Origin: Pullulanibacillus sp. KACC 23026 | GTDB taxonomy: Bacteria > Bacillota > Bacilli > Bacillales > Sporolactobacillaceae | Direction: 5' to 3' | NCBI RefSeq assembly: GCF_029094525.1 | Contig: NZ_CP119107.1 | Span: 620,001-684,000, forward strand | DNA length: 64,000 bases | Shown here: in pieces, positions 1 through 9,793 of the stretch | Numbering within the stretch: position 1 is the stretch's first letter | How the letters are laid out: every line of letters starts with the position of its first letter | Made by a program: the position numbers and the translations under genes | The notes under the pieces: generated by a model | The model's input: the letters and a program-made list of their open reading frames with translations, nothing else | The model's database searches: none | Told to the model about the DNA's origin: nothing

Positions 1-645
1 CTAGAACCGCCTGTTTTTCAGAGATGGACATGGTCGAGTATTTTTCCTGGTCATTGTCTTTACATTGCGGATCCCATTCTTAGCTCCTATGATAATCTCG
101 GGATTGGCTGGTACATCGGAAACAAGGCGGAAAAGGTGATTTTAACGGTTGCCGAACTGATTAAAGAGTCTGCACAGAAACTTGGCATTCCATTGGAGAA
201 TGTCGTGCTTTATGCCTCTTCTGGCGGTGGTTTTGCAAGTTTGCAATTATCTGCACTGATTCCTGAACTTACGGCCATCGTTATCAATCCGCAAATTGAT
301 GTGACAAAGTATGATAATCGCAATGTTGAAAAACTTTTGAATACCTGTTTTGATGGCATGACCCGTGAGGAAGCAATTTCGGTTTACGAAAGTCGTTTCA
401 GTGTCTTACCATTAATCGACAAAATAAAGGGTAACCAAATATTCTATGTACAGAACAAGTTAGATTCGCATCATTACGAGGTTCATTTTGGTGCTTTTGC
501 TGAAAAAATCGGACTAAATGAGGCAAACGGCTATAAAAAGGATGCCATTGAAGTTTTTTTCTTCGAGGATCCCAAAGGCCATGCCGTGGCAGAACCAGCG
601 GAACTGGTCAATGAGTTAATGGGCCGTATCCGTCAAAAGATCTGA
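1..645 (+). CDS. alpha/beta-hydrolase-like protein, C-terminal part (5' end outside window)
   Basis: The reading frame is open from the first base, so the gene is cut by the window edge and at least 214 codons remain. Visible hydrolase-fold features are a nucleophile-elbow-like motif YASSGGGFAS after a predicted beta strand, an Asp in VQNKLDSHHY and a His in PKGHAVAEPAE near the C-terminus, in the order Ser-Asp-His. No signal peptide can be judged. Proteins of this kind occur in surface-polysaccharide clusters, and this copy lies directly upstream of glycosyltransferase and exporter genes, so a role in polymer modification is an inference. An internal ATG at 136 has no convincing ribosome binding site and is probably not the start. 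The substrate is unknown. Confidence 0.6.
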   Translation, partial: LEPPVFQRWTWSSIFPGHCLYIADPILSSYDNLGIGWYIGNKAEKVILTVAELIKESAQKLGIPLENVVLYASSGGGFASLQLSALIPELTAIVINPQIDVTKYDNRNVEKLLNTCFDGMTREEAISVYESRFSVLPLIDKIKGNQIFYVQNKLDSHHYEVHFGAFAEKIGLNEANGYKKDAIEVFFFEDPKGHAVAEPAELVNELMGRIRQKI

Positions 646-775
646 TAGCTTTTGCTATACAGAACGCTAGAAGGAAAAGTATGGAAGTGGATCTAAAATT
701 GTACCCTTATGTCTTAGAGAACCGATACCATTGCTTAAACATAAATATTTGTCGATTCTTGACTTTTAATTATGT

Positions 776-781
776 TATACT
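776..781 (+). promoter_or_regulatory. extended -10 promoter element for the surface-polymer genes
   Basis: TATACT preceded by TGT gives an extended -10 box about 40 bases ahead of the glycosyltransferase start. A TTGACT lies nearby but is spaced too closely to act as a normal -35, so the call rests on the extended -10 alone. Confidence 0.35.
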
Positions 782-822
782 ACAAGAGATTTAGAAACCA
801 AACGTCATGGGGAGTTTGATCT

Positions 823-1689
823 ATGGATTTAAGTATTATCATCGTGAACTATAATACAAGGGAGTTAACTCTTGAGGCCATACAATCAATCTATAAATCC
901 ATGATTGATTATCAGTATGAGATAATACTAGTCGATAATCACTCTTCGGATGACAGTGTGGTTCAGTTTAGAAAACATTACCCGGACATTACTTTGATTG
1001 AAAATAATGAAAACCTTGGCTTTTCCAAAGCAAATAATCAAGGTATTAAGGTGTCAAAAGGGCGCTATGTACTCCTTCTTAATTCAGATACAATAGTGGA
1101 GAAGGACACGTTACAGATTATGCTCGACTATATGGAGCAACACCCACACGTAGGTGCAAGCGGATGTAAGGTACTTCTGCCGGATGGGTCACTTGACCAG
1201 GCCTGCCGCAGAGGATTCCCAACGCCAAGTACTTCGTTCTACTATATGACAGGGCTAGCAAAGCTCTTTCCAAAGCATGAAAAATTTAATCGCTATCACT
1301 ATGGCCATCTTGACATCGACATAGCTCATGAAGTGGATTGCTTAGTCGGTGCCTTTATGATGGTAAGGCAGGAAGTGATCGAACAGATCGGTTTGTTAGA
1401 TGAGGATTTCTTTATGTATGGTGAGGATATCGATTGGTGCTACCGAATTAAAGAAGGGGGTTGGCACCTGAGTTATTATCCAGAAACAACAATCACCCAT
1501 TATAAAGGAGCCAGCAGCCGGAAGAAGCCGATGAAAATCATCTACGAATTCCACAGGGCTATGTATTTGTTTCATAAAAAGCATTATCAAAAAGCGTACT
1601 CTTTTTTCATTAATCAATTTGTCTATATAGGCATTAGTTTGAAATTTTGCTTGAGTGTGGTTGAAAATCAAATCAAGGTTTTAAGGTGA
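823..1689 (+). CDS. family 2 glycosyltransferase (rhamnosyltransferase-like)
   Basis: A 288-residue GT-A enzyme. The N-terminus SIIIVNYNTRELTLEAI is the nucleotide-sugar binding start typical of GT2/WbbL-type transferases. NSDT near residue 88 supplies the DXD-like metal site, and GEDIDWCYRI near residue 200 matches the conserved ED acceptor-side motif. There is no signal peptide; the C-terminal hydrophobic stretch could touch the membrane. It starts the run of polymer genes and ends 7 bases before the polyprenyl-phosphate sugar transferase, so both are probably translated from one message. It likely adds a sugar to a lipid-linked precursor on the inner face of the membrane. Donor and acceptor cannot be read from sequence. 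Confidence 0.85.
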   Translation: MDLSIIIVNYNTRELTLEAIQSIYKSMIDYQYEIILVDNHSSDDSVVQFRKHYPDITLIENNENLGFSKANNQGIKVSKGRYVLLLNSDTIVEKDTLQIMLDYMEQHPHVGASGCKVLLPDGSLDQACRRGFPTPSTSFYYMTGLAKLFPKHEKFNRYHYGHLDIDIAHEVDCLVGAFMMVRQEVIEQIGLLDEDFFMYGEDIDWCYRIKEGGWHLSYYPETTITHYKGASSRKKPMKIIYEFHRAMYLFHKKHYQKAYSFFINQFVYIGISLKFCLSVVENQIKVLR

Positions 1690-1696
1690 GGATCTT

Positions 1697-3109
1697 ATGA
1701 TTAGAGGACATGAAAAATTAATTTCACAGTTATATGTGTTATTCGACCTTTTCTTTCTTCTTGTTGCGTTTGGTTTTGCCTGGCTCCTGAAATTTAATCC
1801 TAACTCGCCTTTTGCTTCTACTCTCAAGCACTTGCCGATGGCAGTCTATTTTGAATGGATTCTCTTCTACGGTATATGTGCCGTAACATTGGGCTATATC
1901 CTCAATTTGTATACAACTAAGCGAAAGAAAACCCTCATCACTGAAATGTCTCTGGTTATCCAGATTCATATATACAGCACCTTGCTTTTACTGAGCGTTC
2001 TCTTCTTTACGGGAACGGATCATTATTCACGTGGCTTTCTTATCATCTTTATTGTCAGTACCCTTGTATGCATTGGTTTGTACCGTTTGGCAGCCAAGAT
2101 GACCTTGAGTATCTTAAGGCAAAAAGGCTTTAATAGACAGTATGTATTGATCGTAGGAGCAGGGAAGGTTGGGCGTAAGTTTTACCGGAATTTAGAGAAC
2201 CATCCCGAGTTTGGAGTGGAGGTCTTTGGCTTCCTTGATGATAATCTGACGGAGCATAACCCCGAATATGCCGATTATAAACCCATTTTGGGGAGTCTGG
2301 ATTTACTTGAAAGCATTATTGAAAAGGAAACCTTGGATGAAGTCGTTATTGCTTTACCATTAAGTGCCCACGAGAAATATAAAAAGATTGTCGCGATTTG
2401 TGAGAATGCAGGATTAAGAGTTCTCATCATTCCGGATTATTATGATATCTTACCTGCAAAGCCGCAGTTTCAAATGTTGGATGATCTTCCTGTTATTAAC
2501 ATTCGGGATATTCCTTTAGATGAAATTCGTAATCGATTATTTAAGCGTATGTTTGACATTCTTTTCTCCCTGTTTATTATTTTGATTACATCACCTGTTC
2601 TGCTGGCTATTGCTTTGATTGTCAAACTCACATCTCCTGGATCCGTGATTTTCAAACAGGAACGAGTGGGCATGAATAACCGAACGTTTGTCATGTATAA
2701 GTTTCGTTCAATGAGAATGGACGATGACAAGGTAAATAATACCTTTTGGACAGTTAAGGATGATCAGAGGCGTACGCCATTCGGTACATTTTTACGACGT
2801 ACAAGCCTTGATGAATTGCCTCAATTCTTTAATGTCCTAAAAGGAGATATGAGTGTCGTGGGGCCGCGCCCAGAACGTCCGCACTTTGTGAACCTCTTTA
2901 AAGAAGATGTGCCGAAATATATGATCAAGCACCATGTTCGCCCCGGTATAACCGGCTGGGCACAGATCAATGGATTTCGAGGGGATACTTCGATTGTTAA
3001 GAGGGTTAATTGTGATTTGTTTTATATTGAAAATTGGTCATTCATACTCGATATTAAGATCATAGCTAAAACGATTATTACAGGTTTTGTGAATAAAAAC
3101 GCTTATTAA
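1697..3109 (+). CDS. polyprenyl-phosphate hexose-1-phosphate transferase (WcaJ/CpsE-type initiating sugar transferase)
   Basis: 470 residues: four or five N-terminal membrane helices (to about residue 140), a Rossmann-like CoA_binding_3 region (VLIVGAGKVGRKF near residue 150), one more membrane segment (FDILFSLFIILITSPVLLAI near 280) and a C-terminal bacterial sugar transferase domain. That domain carries KQERVG, YKFRSM, RRTSLDELPQ and VGPRPERP, the canonical catalytic signature of the family. It transfers a hexose 1-phosphate from UDP-sugar to undecaprenyl phosphate, the first membrane step of polymer assembly. GGTGAGGA at 1685 supplies the ribosome binding site. It sits in an operon-like run with the preceding GT2 gene. 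The hexose, possibly glucose or galactose, is inferred from the family only. Confidence 0.9.
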   Translation: MIRGHEKLISQLYVLFDLFFLLVAFGFAWLLKFNPNSPFASTLKHLPMAVYFEWILFYGICAVTLGYILNLYTTKRKKTLITEMSLVIQIHIYSTLLLLSVLFFTGTDHYSRGFLIIFIVSTLVCIGLYRLAAKMTLSILRQKGFNRQYVLIVGAGKVGRKFYRNLENHPEFGVEVFGFLDDNLTEHNPEYADYKPILGSLDLLESIIEKETLDEVVIALPLSAHEKYKKIVAICENAGLRVLIIPDYYDILPAKPQFQMLDDLPVINIRDIPLDEIRNRLFKRMFDILFSLFIILITSPVLLAIALIVKLTSPGSVIFKQERVGMNNRTFVMYKFRSMRMDDDKVNNTFWTVKDDQRRTPFGTFLRRTSLDELPQFFNVLKGDMSVVGPRPERPHFVNLFKEDVPKYMIKHHVRPGITGWAQINGFRGDTSIVKRVNCDLFYIENWSFILDIKIIAKTIITGFVNKNAY

Positions 3110-3146
3110 TAAGCAGGCGAAATCTATAAAGAAAGTAGACTAATCT

Positions 3147-3950
3147 ATGAAATTTGTTTTACAAGTGATTAAAGAACAGCTTATGAGTCTCCATTTGATT
3201 TTTCGTTTAGCAGGGTACGAAATAAAGAGCACGTACCAGATGCACTATTTAGGAATTGTCTGGCAATTTTTGAACCCGGCGATTCAAATTTGTGCGTATT
3301 GGTTCGTGTTCGGTCTTGGAATAAGGGGTGGGGAACCAATCGGTGGTGATCCCTTTTTTGTTTGGCTGATTGTTGGAATTATCCCTTGGTTTTTCATCAG
3401 TTCTTCAATTACTCAGGGCTCCAACAGTGTGTATTCGAAGGTAGGTCTTGTGTCGAAGATGAATTTTCCGATCAGCGTGCTCCCTTCGATTACAATTGCG
3501 AAGAATTTCTATAACTTTCTCATGCTGTCGGTAGTGGTAGCCATCATCTTATTTGGATTTCATTTAAATCCTGGCATTTATCTGATTGAGTTACCTTACT
3601 ATATCTTTGCTACCGTTTTTTTTCTATTTTCCTTAACTATTTTAACCTCAACTATTTCAGTCTTAGTTCGCGATTTCCAAACAGCAATCAATTCGGTAAT
3701 CCGTCTATTAATGTTCCTTACGCCAATTATGTGGGATTCCCATAAACTGTCCGGTTCGCTTTATAACATTCTGAGATTAAATCCGCTTTTCTATTTAGTT
3801 GACGGGTTTCGCAATTGCTTGTTGCGTCATAAGTGGTTTTTCGAGGATCCGCGTTTGACGCTTTATTTTTGGTGCTTTACGCTATTAGTGCTGTTTACTG
3901 GAGCCTTTATGCACCTCAAATTTAGAGATAAGTTTGTCGACTATCTATAA
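3147..3950 (+). CDS. tagG: ABC-2 type polysaccharide/teichoic acid exporter permease (TagG-like)
   Basis: A 267-residue integral membrane protein with about six hydrophobic segments. The N-terminal amphipathic stretch is followed by the typical ABC-2 exporter phrase LGIVWQFLNPAIQICAYWFV, and FFVWLIVGIIPWFF and SVLVRDFQTAINSVIRLLMF match TagG/Wzm-type permeases. Length agrees with TagG of Bacillus (about 275). It pairs with the ATPase that follows; stop and next start are only 14 bases apart. Together they would flip a lipid-linked wall polymer across the membrane. Which polymer is exported (teichoic, teichuronic or another) is not determined by the sequence. Confidence 0.85.
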   Translation: MKFVLQVIKEQLMSLHLIFRLAGYEIKSTYQMHYLGIVWQFLNPAIQICAYWFVFGLGIRGGEPIGGDPFFVWLIVGIIPWFFISSSITQGSNSVYSKVGLVSKMNFPISVLPSITIAKNFYNFLMLSVVVAIILFGFHLNPGIYLIELPYYIFATVFFLFSLTILTSTISVLVRDFQTAINSVIRLLMFLTPIMWDSHKLSGSLYNILRLNPLFYLVDGFRNCLLRHKWFFEDPRLTLYFWCFTLLVLFTGAFMHLKFRDKFVDYL

Positions 3951-3964
3951 TGATGGAGGGCGAA

Positions 3965-5587
3965 ATGACTAACCCAAAAATAAAACTGGAAAACGTGACA
4001 AAGACATACCAGTTGTACAACAAGCAATCAGAAAAAATTCTGGATATGTTTGTCAGTCGCAAGAAAAGAAATAATCGTACTTTTAACGCGTTGAACGGGG
4101 TATCTTTTGAAATCCAAGAAGGGGAGACCATCGGGATTATTGGGATCAATGGATCTGGAAAATCAACGCTTTCAAATATCCTGTCACAAATTGTGCCGCC
4201 GACAACGGGGGTTGTTGAGATAAATGGCGAGACATCTTTACTCGCCATCAATGCCGGTTTGGACAGGCAATTAACAGGTATGGAAAATATAAAATTAAAG
4301 TGTCTAATGCTTGGCTTTAAGAAGCAACAAATTAATGATATGATTCCGGAGATTTTGGAATTCGCGGATATTGGAAATTTTATCGATCAACCTGTTAAAA
4401 GCTACTCAAGCGGGATGAAGTCCCGTCTTGGATTTGCTATATCTGCTTATACGAATCCTGATATTTTAATCATCGATGAAGCCCTGTCTGTTGGAGATAA
4501 AACCTTTTATCAAAAATGTATAGATAAGATTGAAGAATTCAAAGCTACAGGTAAGACGATTCTTTTCATTAGTCACTCCATCAGTCAGATTCGCTCAATT
4601 TCCGATCACGTGCTTTGGCTTCACCATGGTGAGGTACGTGAGTTTGGTGAGACCTCGGACGTGTTGGAGAAATACGATAAGTTTATCAAGTGGTACAATC
4701 AGTTAACCAAGCAGGAACAGAAAGACTATCGTAGCGAAATGTTGAAGAATCAATCAATCGAGAAGGTCAAGGCGATGAGTTCAAGACGCTCTCAGCAGAA
4801 GAGGGAAAAGCGAAGCGGTAGTGGCGCGTTCCCAATCTTCTTCTTTTTATTACTGACTGTTTTAGCGGGGGCTTATTTGCTTAAAGCCACCCCACCAGCA
4901 AATGCACAACAGTCTAAGACAAGCAGTTCTTCCTCTTCGGCCGCCGGCAAGCACATGACAAAGAAGGCAACGACAAACGCTGTTCCAACAAGTGTAATGA
5001 GTGCAAAAGGTCTAATCAGTTCGGAAAATACTCAACTCTATTCGAACAAGCAGTTTACTAAAAAGGTAGGTTCCCTTGATTTTGCCTCTGAGGTTCTGGT
5101 AACGGAAAAGGTTGGAGATATGGGATATAAGGTGTCTTATAATGGTAACACGGCCTTTGTTAAGAAGGAGAACCTGTCTCTTATGAAGGACAATACGACC
5201 ACCACTGATATTACCTATGATCAGCTATCCCCGATCTTCCCATCTGTGTTTATAAAATCGTACCAATACTATTTCACGTTTTTTGGTGAAAACTTGGAGC
5301 AAATCAAAAGCTCGTTTCAGGATACACCGAAAGAGGAGCAGGTTGGTGGGAGAGAGGCTCTTAATTATAACTACTATCAGTGTGAATATGTGTTCAATAC
5401 GAGCGGCATTGCAGATACCTTAATTGTTTTGAACATCAATAGCAACGCCCCGATCATTAGTCAATTAAAGGCCAATGCTCAATTGACTTCTAGTGATGGT
5501 AACTTGATCTATGCATCAATAAAAGGCTATTCCGTGTTGCTTAATCTCAAAGACAACCAAGCAACCTTCAAAGCCATATCAGAATAA
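3965..5587 (+). CDS. tagH: teichoic-acid exporter ATPase with extracytoplasmic C-terminal domain (TagH)
   Basis: An ABC ATPase of about 540 residues. Walker A GINGSGKST, signature YSSGMKSRLGFA, Walker B ILIIDEALSVGD and the switch His in FISHS are all present in the first 230 residues. A basic linker, one membrane helix (FPIFFFLLLTVLAGAYLL) and a Ser/Thr-rich spacer then lead to an SH3-like outer domain and a C-terminal globular part. This long architecture is that of Bacillus TagH (527 residues) and differs from short Wzt-type ATPases. I place the start at 3965 because GGAGGG lies 4 bases upstream and the protein then begins MTNPKIKLENVTKTYQ. ATGs at 3950 and 3953 lack a site and overlap the tagG stop. 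Confidence 0.9.
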   Translation: MTNPKIKLENVTKTYQLYNKQSEKILDMFVSRKKRNNRTFNALNGVSFEIQEGETIGIIGINGSGKSTLSNILSQIVPPTTGVVEINGETSLLAINAGLDRQLTGMENIKLKCLMLGFKKQQINDMIPEILEFADIGNFIDQPVKSYSSGMKSRLGFAISAYTNPDILIIDEALSVGDKTFYQKCIDKIEEFKATGKTILFISHSISQIRSISDHVLWLHHGEVREFGETSDVLEKYDKFIKWYNQLTKQEQKDYRSEMLKNQSIEKVKAMSSRRSQQKREKRSGSGAFPIFFFLLLTVLAGAYLLKATPPANAQQSKTSSSSSSAAGKHMTKKATTNAVPTSVMSAKGLISSENTQLYSNKQFTKKVGSLDFASEVLVTEKVGDMGYKVSYNGNTAFVKKENLSLMKDNTTTTDITYDQLSPIFPSVFIKSYQYYFTFFGENLEQIKSSFQDTPKEEQVGGREALNYNYYQCEYVFNTSGIADTLIVLNINSNAPIISQLKANAQLTSSDGNLIYASIKGYSVLLNLKDNQATFKAISE

Positions 5588-5720
5588 ATGTTTTGAAAGT
5601 GGAAAAGATGCCGGTTTTTTCGATTGCATTTTCTTAGAAAGGTCTTTATTTGTCTGTTCAAGTTGAACCATAAATACCGACTTTAATAGGATTGCCTCAA
5701 TTCTTTATGTAAAAAAAGGA

Positions 5721-5749
5721 TTGAAAGTGTCGAAATAGGTCTATATACT
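5721..5749 (+). promoter_or_regulatory. sigma-A promoter for ugd
   Basis: TTGAAA and TATACT are separated by 17 bases, about 80 bases before the ugd start. This suggests ugd has its own transcript in addition to any read-through from tagGH. Confidence 0.6.
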
Positions 5750-5828
5750 TATAAAAGTAAGAATATGGATACTTGGACTTTTTAAATAGAAGATTAATAT
5801 CTTAAAAGAATAAAAAGGGGATTTGTAG

Positions 5829-6995
5829 ATGAAAATTGCGGTTGTGGGAACGGGTTATGTTGGACTATCCAATGCAATTCTTTTATCTCAACATAATGAA
5901 GTCGTGGCGCTGGATATCGTACAGGAAAAAGTGGACCTTATTAATCAACGAAAATCACCAATTATTGATGCAGATATAGAGCACTATCTGGCTGAGAGAG
6001 AGTTAAATCTAACGGCAACGACGAATGCAGAAGAAGCCTTTAATGGTGCCGATTATGTGATTATCTCAACACCAACGAATTATGATCCGGAGAAGAACTA
6101 TTTTGATACGTCATCCGTTGAGTCTGTCATCAAGCAGGTTAAGCAAATGAATTCTGCTGCTGTCATGGTGATCAAGTCGACGGTACCGGTGGGTTATACG
6201 AAAACAGCGAGAGAAACGTTCCAAACGGACAATATTATCTTTTCACCTGAATTCTTGAGAGAAGGAAAAGCCTTATTTGATAATTTATACCCATCACGTA
6301 TTGTGGTTGGTGAGCAATCGGAGCGGGCAGAAATCTTCGCGAACCTCTTAGAGCAGGGAGCTAAAAAAGAAGAAATCGACGTGTTGTTTACGGATTCTAC
6401 AGAAGCTGAAGCGATTAAGCTTTTCGCGAATACGTATCTTGCGATGCGCGTTGCTTTCTTTAATGAATTAGATTCCTATGCTGAAATTCGCGGGCTGGAT
6501 GCCAAGCAAATCATTGACGGAGTTGGACTCGATCCACGTATTGGTAGTCATTACAACAATCCTTCCTTTGGCTACGGCGGTTATTGCCTGCCTAAAGATA
6601 CGAAGCAGCTTCTTGCTAACTATGATGATGTACCGAACAATATTATGGCAGCTATTGTGGAAGCCAACCGTACACGCAAGGATCACATTGCTGATATGAT
6701 TCTGAAGCGAAATCCAACCGTTGTAGGTATTTATCGGTTGACTATGAAAACAAACTCAGATAACTTTAGGGCATCTGCCATTCAAGGCGTCATGAAGCGA
6801 ATCAAGGCAAAGGGCGTCGAGGTGGTCGTCTTTGAACCTTATTACAATGAAAAAGAATTCTTCCATTCCAGAGTTCTTCATGATTTTGATGAGTTTAAAA
6901 AGATTAGTGACGTGATTGTCGCCAACCGTTTGTCCAGCGACCTTATGGACGTAAAGGATAAAGTCTATACACGCGACTTATTTAGCCGCGATTAA
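5829..6995 (+). CDS. ugd: UDP-glucose 6-dehydrogenase
   Basis: A 388-residue cytoplasmic enzyme that oxidises UDP-glucose to UDP-glucuronate with two NAD+. The N-terminal dinucleotide site [10 protein letters not shown] (residues 5-14), the STPTNYDP loop, the [10 protein letters not shown] motif and the catalytic cysteine in [14 protein letters not shown] (near residue 253) are all intact. The length and the [15 protein letters not shown] phrase resemble the 388-residue enterobacterial Ugd subgroup more than the roughly 440-460-residue TuaD/YwqF forms common in Bacillus; this is a judgement by eye. It would supply glucuronate for an acidic surface polymer such as teichuronic acid. It follows tagGH after a 240-base gap with its own promoter and ends at a strong terminator. 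Confidence 0.93.
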   Translation: MKIAVVGTGYVGLSNAILLSQHNEVVALDIVQEKVDLINQRKSPIIDADIEHYLAERELNLTATTNAEEAFNGADYVIISTPTNYDPEKNYFDTSSVESVIKQVKQMNSAAVMVIKSTVPVGYTKTARETFQTDNIIFSPEFLREGKALFDNLYPSRIVVGEQSERAEIFANLLEQGAKKEEIDVLFTDSTEAEAIKLFANTYLAMRVAFFNELDSYAEIRGLDAKQIIDGVGLDPRIGSHYNNPSFGYGGYCLPKDTKQLLANYDDVPNNIMAAIVEANRTRKDHIADMILKRNPTVVGIYRLTMKTNSDNFRASAIQGVMKRIKAKGVEVVVFEPYYNEKEFFHSRVLHDFDEFKKISDVIVANRLSSDLMDVKDKVYTRDLFSRD

Positions 6996-7009
6996 CTAAC
7001 ATTACTTTT

Positions 7010-7038
7010 AAAGAGACCTGCTGTTGCGGGTCTCTTTT
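7010..7038 (+). terminator. intrinsic terminator after ugd
   Basis: AAAGAGACC pairs with GGTCTCTTT across a short TGTT-centred loop, and T residues follow directly. It separates the polymer genes from the glucosaminidase gene. Confidence 0.85.
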
Positions 7039-7180
7039 GTCATTTTTGGAAATCGCTGTTAATTTGCTAATGTGTCTATAACCTCTACTAAAATTATGTT
7101 AGACTAAGTGAGAAGTAAATTTGTCGAATTTTGTCGAATGATATTTTTATGATCATGAGTTTAGTAGAGGGGAGCGGGTT

Positions 7181-9793
7181 ATGCAAAGGAAACTAGTTAT
7201 CTTTTTAGGTCTCTTTTTATTTGGTTTGATTTTATGCCCAAAAGGAAGTTTTGCTGAAGATACGGATAGTACGACTAATGCGGTCAACTTTGCATCGGGC
7301 TCCAGTTATGATTTGATTGATTATAATGGCGAAGAGCAGAAGGTTGCTGTTAATGACGATGTGACGTTGACCTTAACAGGCTGGACTGATGCGACTAAAA
7401 CAGCCGTTAAAGGGATCCTGGACGTCCAGACGTCTTCTTCTGAAGAAACGCAAAACATTACTTTGAAAGTGACAGATGTCTTACAGCATTTGGTGACGGC
7501 AGACAATCAAACTATTTATTTAAGAATAGATCAGGCTGATTCCTTTAAGGCTGAATCAGTCACACCACAAAACTTGCAAAATCAAAATACTGTTATGACC
7601 CAAAATGACAATGGAACGTCCATTGAAGAGGTCAAAACGGTCGATGAGTACGGTACGGTGATTAATAATCAAGGGTATAAGTATTATAAAACGGATGGAA
7701 CGAATCAAAAGGTGGAAGTAACGAAAAGTGATTATGATGCTTTGAATACTCCTCCTTCTGTCACTTATACGGCCCATGTCCAAAGCTATGGCTGGATGAG
7801 TCCTGTTTCTGACGGGGCGCTCGCTGGAACAACCGGCCAGTCGAAACGTATGGAAGCTATTAAACTGTCAATTAAAAACGGACAAGACTTAAGCTTAACC
7901 TACTCTGCTCATGTCCAGAGCTATGGCTGGATGAACGAGGTATCAGACGGTCAGATGGCGGGAACGACCGGGCAATCAAAGCGTATGGAAGCTATTAAAA
8001 TTAATCTGACAGGTACTCAGGCAGCCGATTATGATGTTTATTATCGCGTGCATGTTCAACATTATGGCTGGTTAGACTGGGCGAAAGATGGAGAACCTGC
8101 CGGGACTCAAGGGTATAGCTTGCGCATGGAAGCCATTCAGGTTGAGTTAGTGAAAAAAGGCGACCCTGCACCCGGTTCTACCGATCAACCTTTTATAGTA
8201 AAACCGCCGTCTGTTAATTATTCGTCCCATGTTCAAAGCTATGGCTGGATGCCTTCTGTCTCCGATGGCACACTGAGTGGAACGACAGGACAAGCGAAAC
8301 GCTTAGAAGCGATTAAGATCCAATTAAAACATTCACCGTATTCAGGAGATATTGTGTATTCAACACATGTCCAAACTTATGGCTGGCTCAAAAATGTGTC
8401 CGACGGTGAATTATCCGGTACCACCGGTGAAGGTAAGCGAGTAGAAGCCATTAACATTAGTTTAACTGGTGACATCGCCAACTATTATGATGTCTATTAC
8501 CGGGCTTATGTTCAGAGTTATGGTTGGTTAGGCTGGGCAAAAGACGGGATGAACGCTGGAACACAGGGGCTTGCTAAACGCATGGAAGCTATTCAAATCA
8601 AGCTCGTTCCTAAAGGCCAGGGCGATTCGGTCAGTGAAACGGATGCCTTCAAAAAAGCGATCAAAGTAAACCCCGTTCCTGAAGATCCAGCTGATCCTAG
8701 CAGTACAACAGGTAACAGCACGACAAACAACAGTACAACGAACAACAGCACGACAAACAATGACCCGACAAACGATAGCCCAACAAACGTATCCAGTGCT
8801 CAGGAACGACTGGTTTCTTCTGTTAGTTTTCCCGTTTATCGAAGTTATGATGAATTAGCGGATTACCAACTTAATTCAACGATTTATAATCCAAGCTATA
8901 CAAGATACGATGTGTTAGGGTATGGCGATAAAGTAACGGTATTAAGTGAGGAAAATTACGCGGCTGAAATCCAGACAGCGGATGGTCTCGTAGGTTGGGT
9001 TCAGAAGGATTATCTTGTAAACAGTTTAACGGATGACATGTGGCTTGTAAAAGAAGGCCGAACGTTAAGAAGCAGTGCGGATGTCACGAGCGCGAACATC
9101 GGCTATATTCCGTCCGGCTCGATGGTATATTTGCTGGATAAAGTCACAACTTCCGGACCAACCTATACAGAATGGTACTACATCCAAACACAATCCGGTC
9201 AAAAAGGCTGGGTCTGGGGAGCATTAAGCACTTCAGGAAATCAAGGCTATGACCTCATTAAATATGAGGCATCTAAAGCAGGAACGGTCACCGATCAAGT
9301 GGATATCTTTACACCGCTCAATACGATGGCGGACGTGACCGCTGACCAAATTAACGCCTTTATCAATTATAAAACAGGTGGACAAACCACCGTTATGACC
9401 GGTATGGGCGAGGCTTATTTAACCGCTCAAGCTCAAAGTGGATTGAATGCCATCTATCTGTTGGCCCATTCCGGACTTGAAACCGGCTGGGGTACATCGG
9501 CAATATCCAATACCAAGTATAATTTTTATGGCATTGGTGCAATCGACTCTCAACCTGCTGAAGGAGCTTATGACTACTCTTCTCCAGAGGGCGGAATCAT
9601 CGCCGGTGCTTGCTGGATCAGTGATAATTACGTGATCCGTTCTTGGGATACCGATGATACAATACCTTATTATCAACCAACCCTTGACAGCATGAGAAAC
9701 GACAACAGCTGGCACCAATACGCCAGCGACGAAGCCTGGGCAGTCAAAATCGGCTATTTCATGCAGCAATTTTATGACTTCATTAATCAGTGA
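7181..9793 (+). CDS. secreted endo-beta-N-acetylglucosaminidase with six ChW repeats and SH3-like domains
   Basis: 870 residues. A signal peptide (MQRKLVIFLGLFLFGLILC..., cleavage near SFAED) is followed by a short beta domain, then two blocks of three ChW modules, roughly nt 7768-8150 and 8218-8605. Each module carries HVQSYGW...DG...AGTTGQSKRMEAI-type sequence. After an Asn/Thr/Ser linker come two SH3-like modules with GWV signatures. The C-terminal 160 residues form a GH73-type glucosaminidase with the catalytic Glu in AHSGLETGWGTSAI and the YNFYGIGA motif of the LytG/LytD family. It should cleave wall glycan outside the cell. ChW repeats are typical of clostridia and lactic bacteria and unusual next to Bacillus-type domains. 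The stop codon lies inside a repeat hairpin that can act as terminator. Confidence 0.9.
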   Translation: MQRKLVIFLGLFLFGLILCPKGSFAEDTDSTTNAVNFASGSSYDLIDYNGEEQKVAVNDDVTLTLTGWTDATKTAVKGILDVQTSSSEETQNITLKVTDVLQHLVTADNQTIYLRIDQADSFKAESVTPQNLQNQNTVMTQNDNGTSIEEVKTVDEYGTVINNQGYKYYKTDGTNQKVEVTKSDYDALNTPPSVTYTAHVQSYGWMSPVSDGALAGTTGQSKRMEAIKLSIKNGQDLSLTYSAHVQSYGWMNEVSDGQMAGTTGQSKRMEAIKINLTGTQAADYDVYYRVHVQHYGWLDWAKDGEPAGTQGYSLRMEAIQVELVKKGDPAPGSTDQPFIVKPPSVNYSSHVQSYGWMPSVSDGTLSGTTGQAKRLEAIKIQLKHSPYSGDIVYSTHVQTYGWLKNVSDGELSGTTGEGKRVEAINISLTGDIANYYDVYYRAYVQSYGWLGWAKDGMNAGTQGLAKRMEAIQIKLVPKGQGDSVSETDAFKKAIKVNPVPEDPADPSSTTGNSTTNNSTTNNSTTNNDPTNDSPTNVSSAQERLVSSVSFPVYRSYDELADYQLNSTIYNPSYTRYDVLGYGDKVTVLSEENYAAEIQTADGLVGWVQKDYLVNSLTDDMWLVKEGRTLRSSADVTSANIGYIPSGSMVYLLDKVTTSGPTYTEWYYIQTQSGQKGWVWGALSTSGNQGYDLIKYEASKAGTVTDQVDIFTPLNTMADVTADQINAFINYKTGGQTTVMTGMGEAYLTAQAQSGLNAIYLLAHSGLETGWGTSAISNTKYNFYGIGAIDSQPAEGAYDYSSPEGGIIAGACWISDNYVIRSWDTDDTIPYYQPTLDSMRNDNSWHQYASDEAWAVKIGYFMQQFYDFINQ

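Noticed and set aside
9419-9769. 116-codon minus-strand frame
   Set aside because: Antisense to the catalytic glucosaminidase domain.
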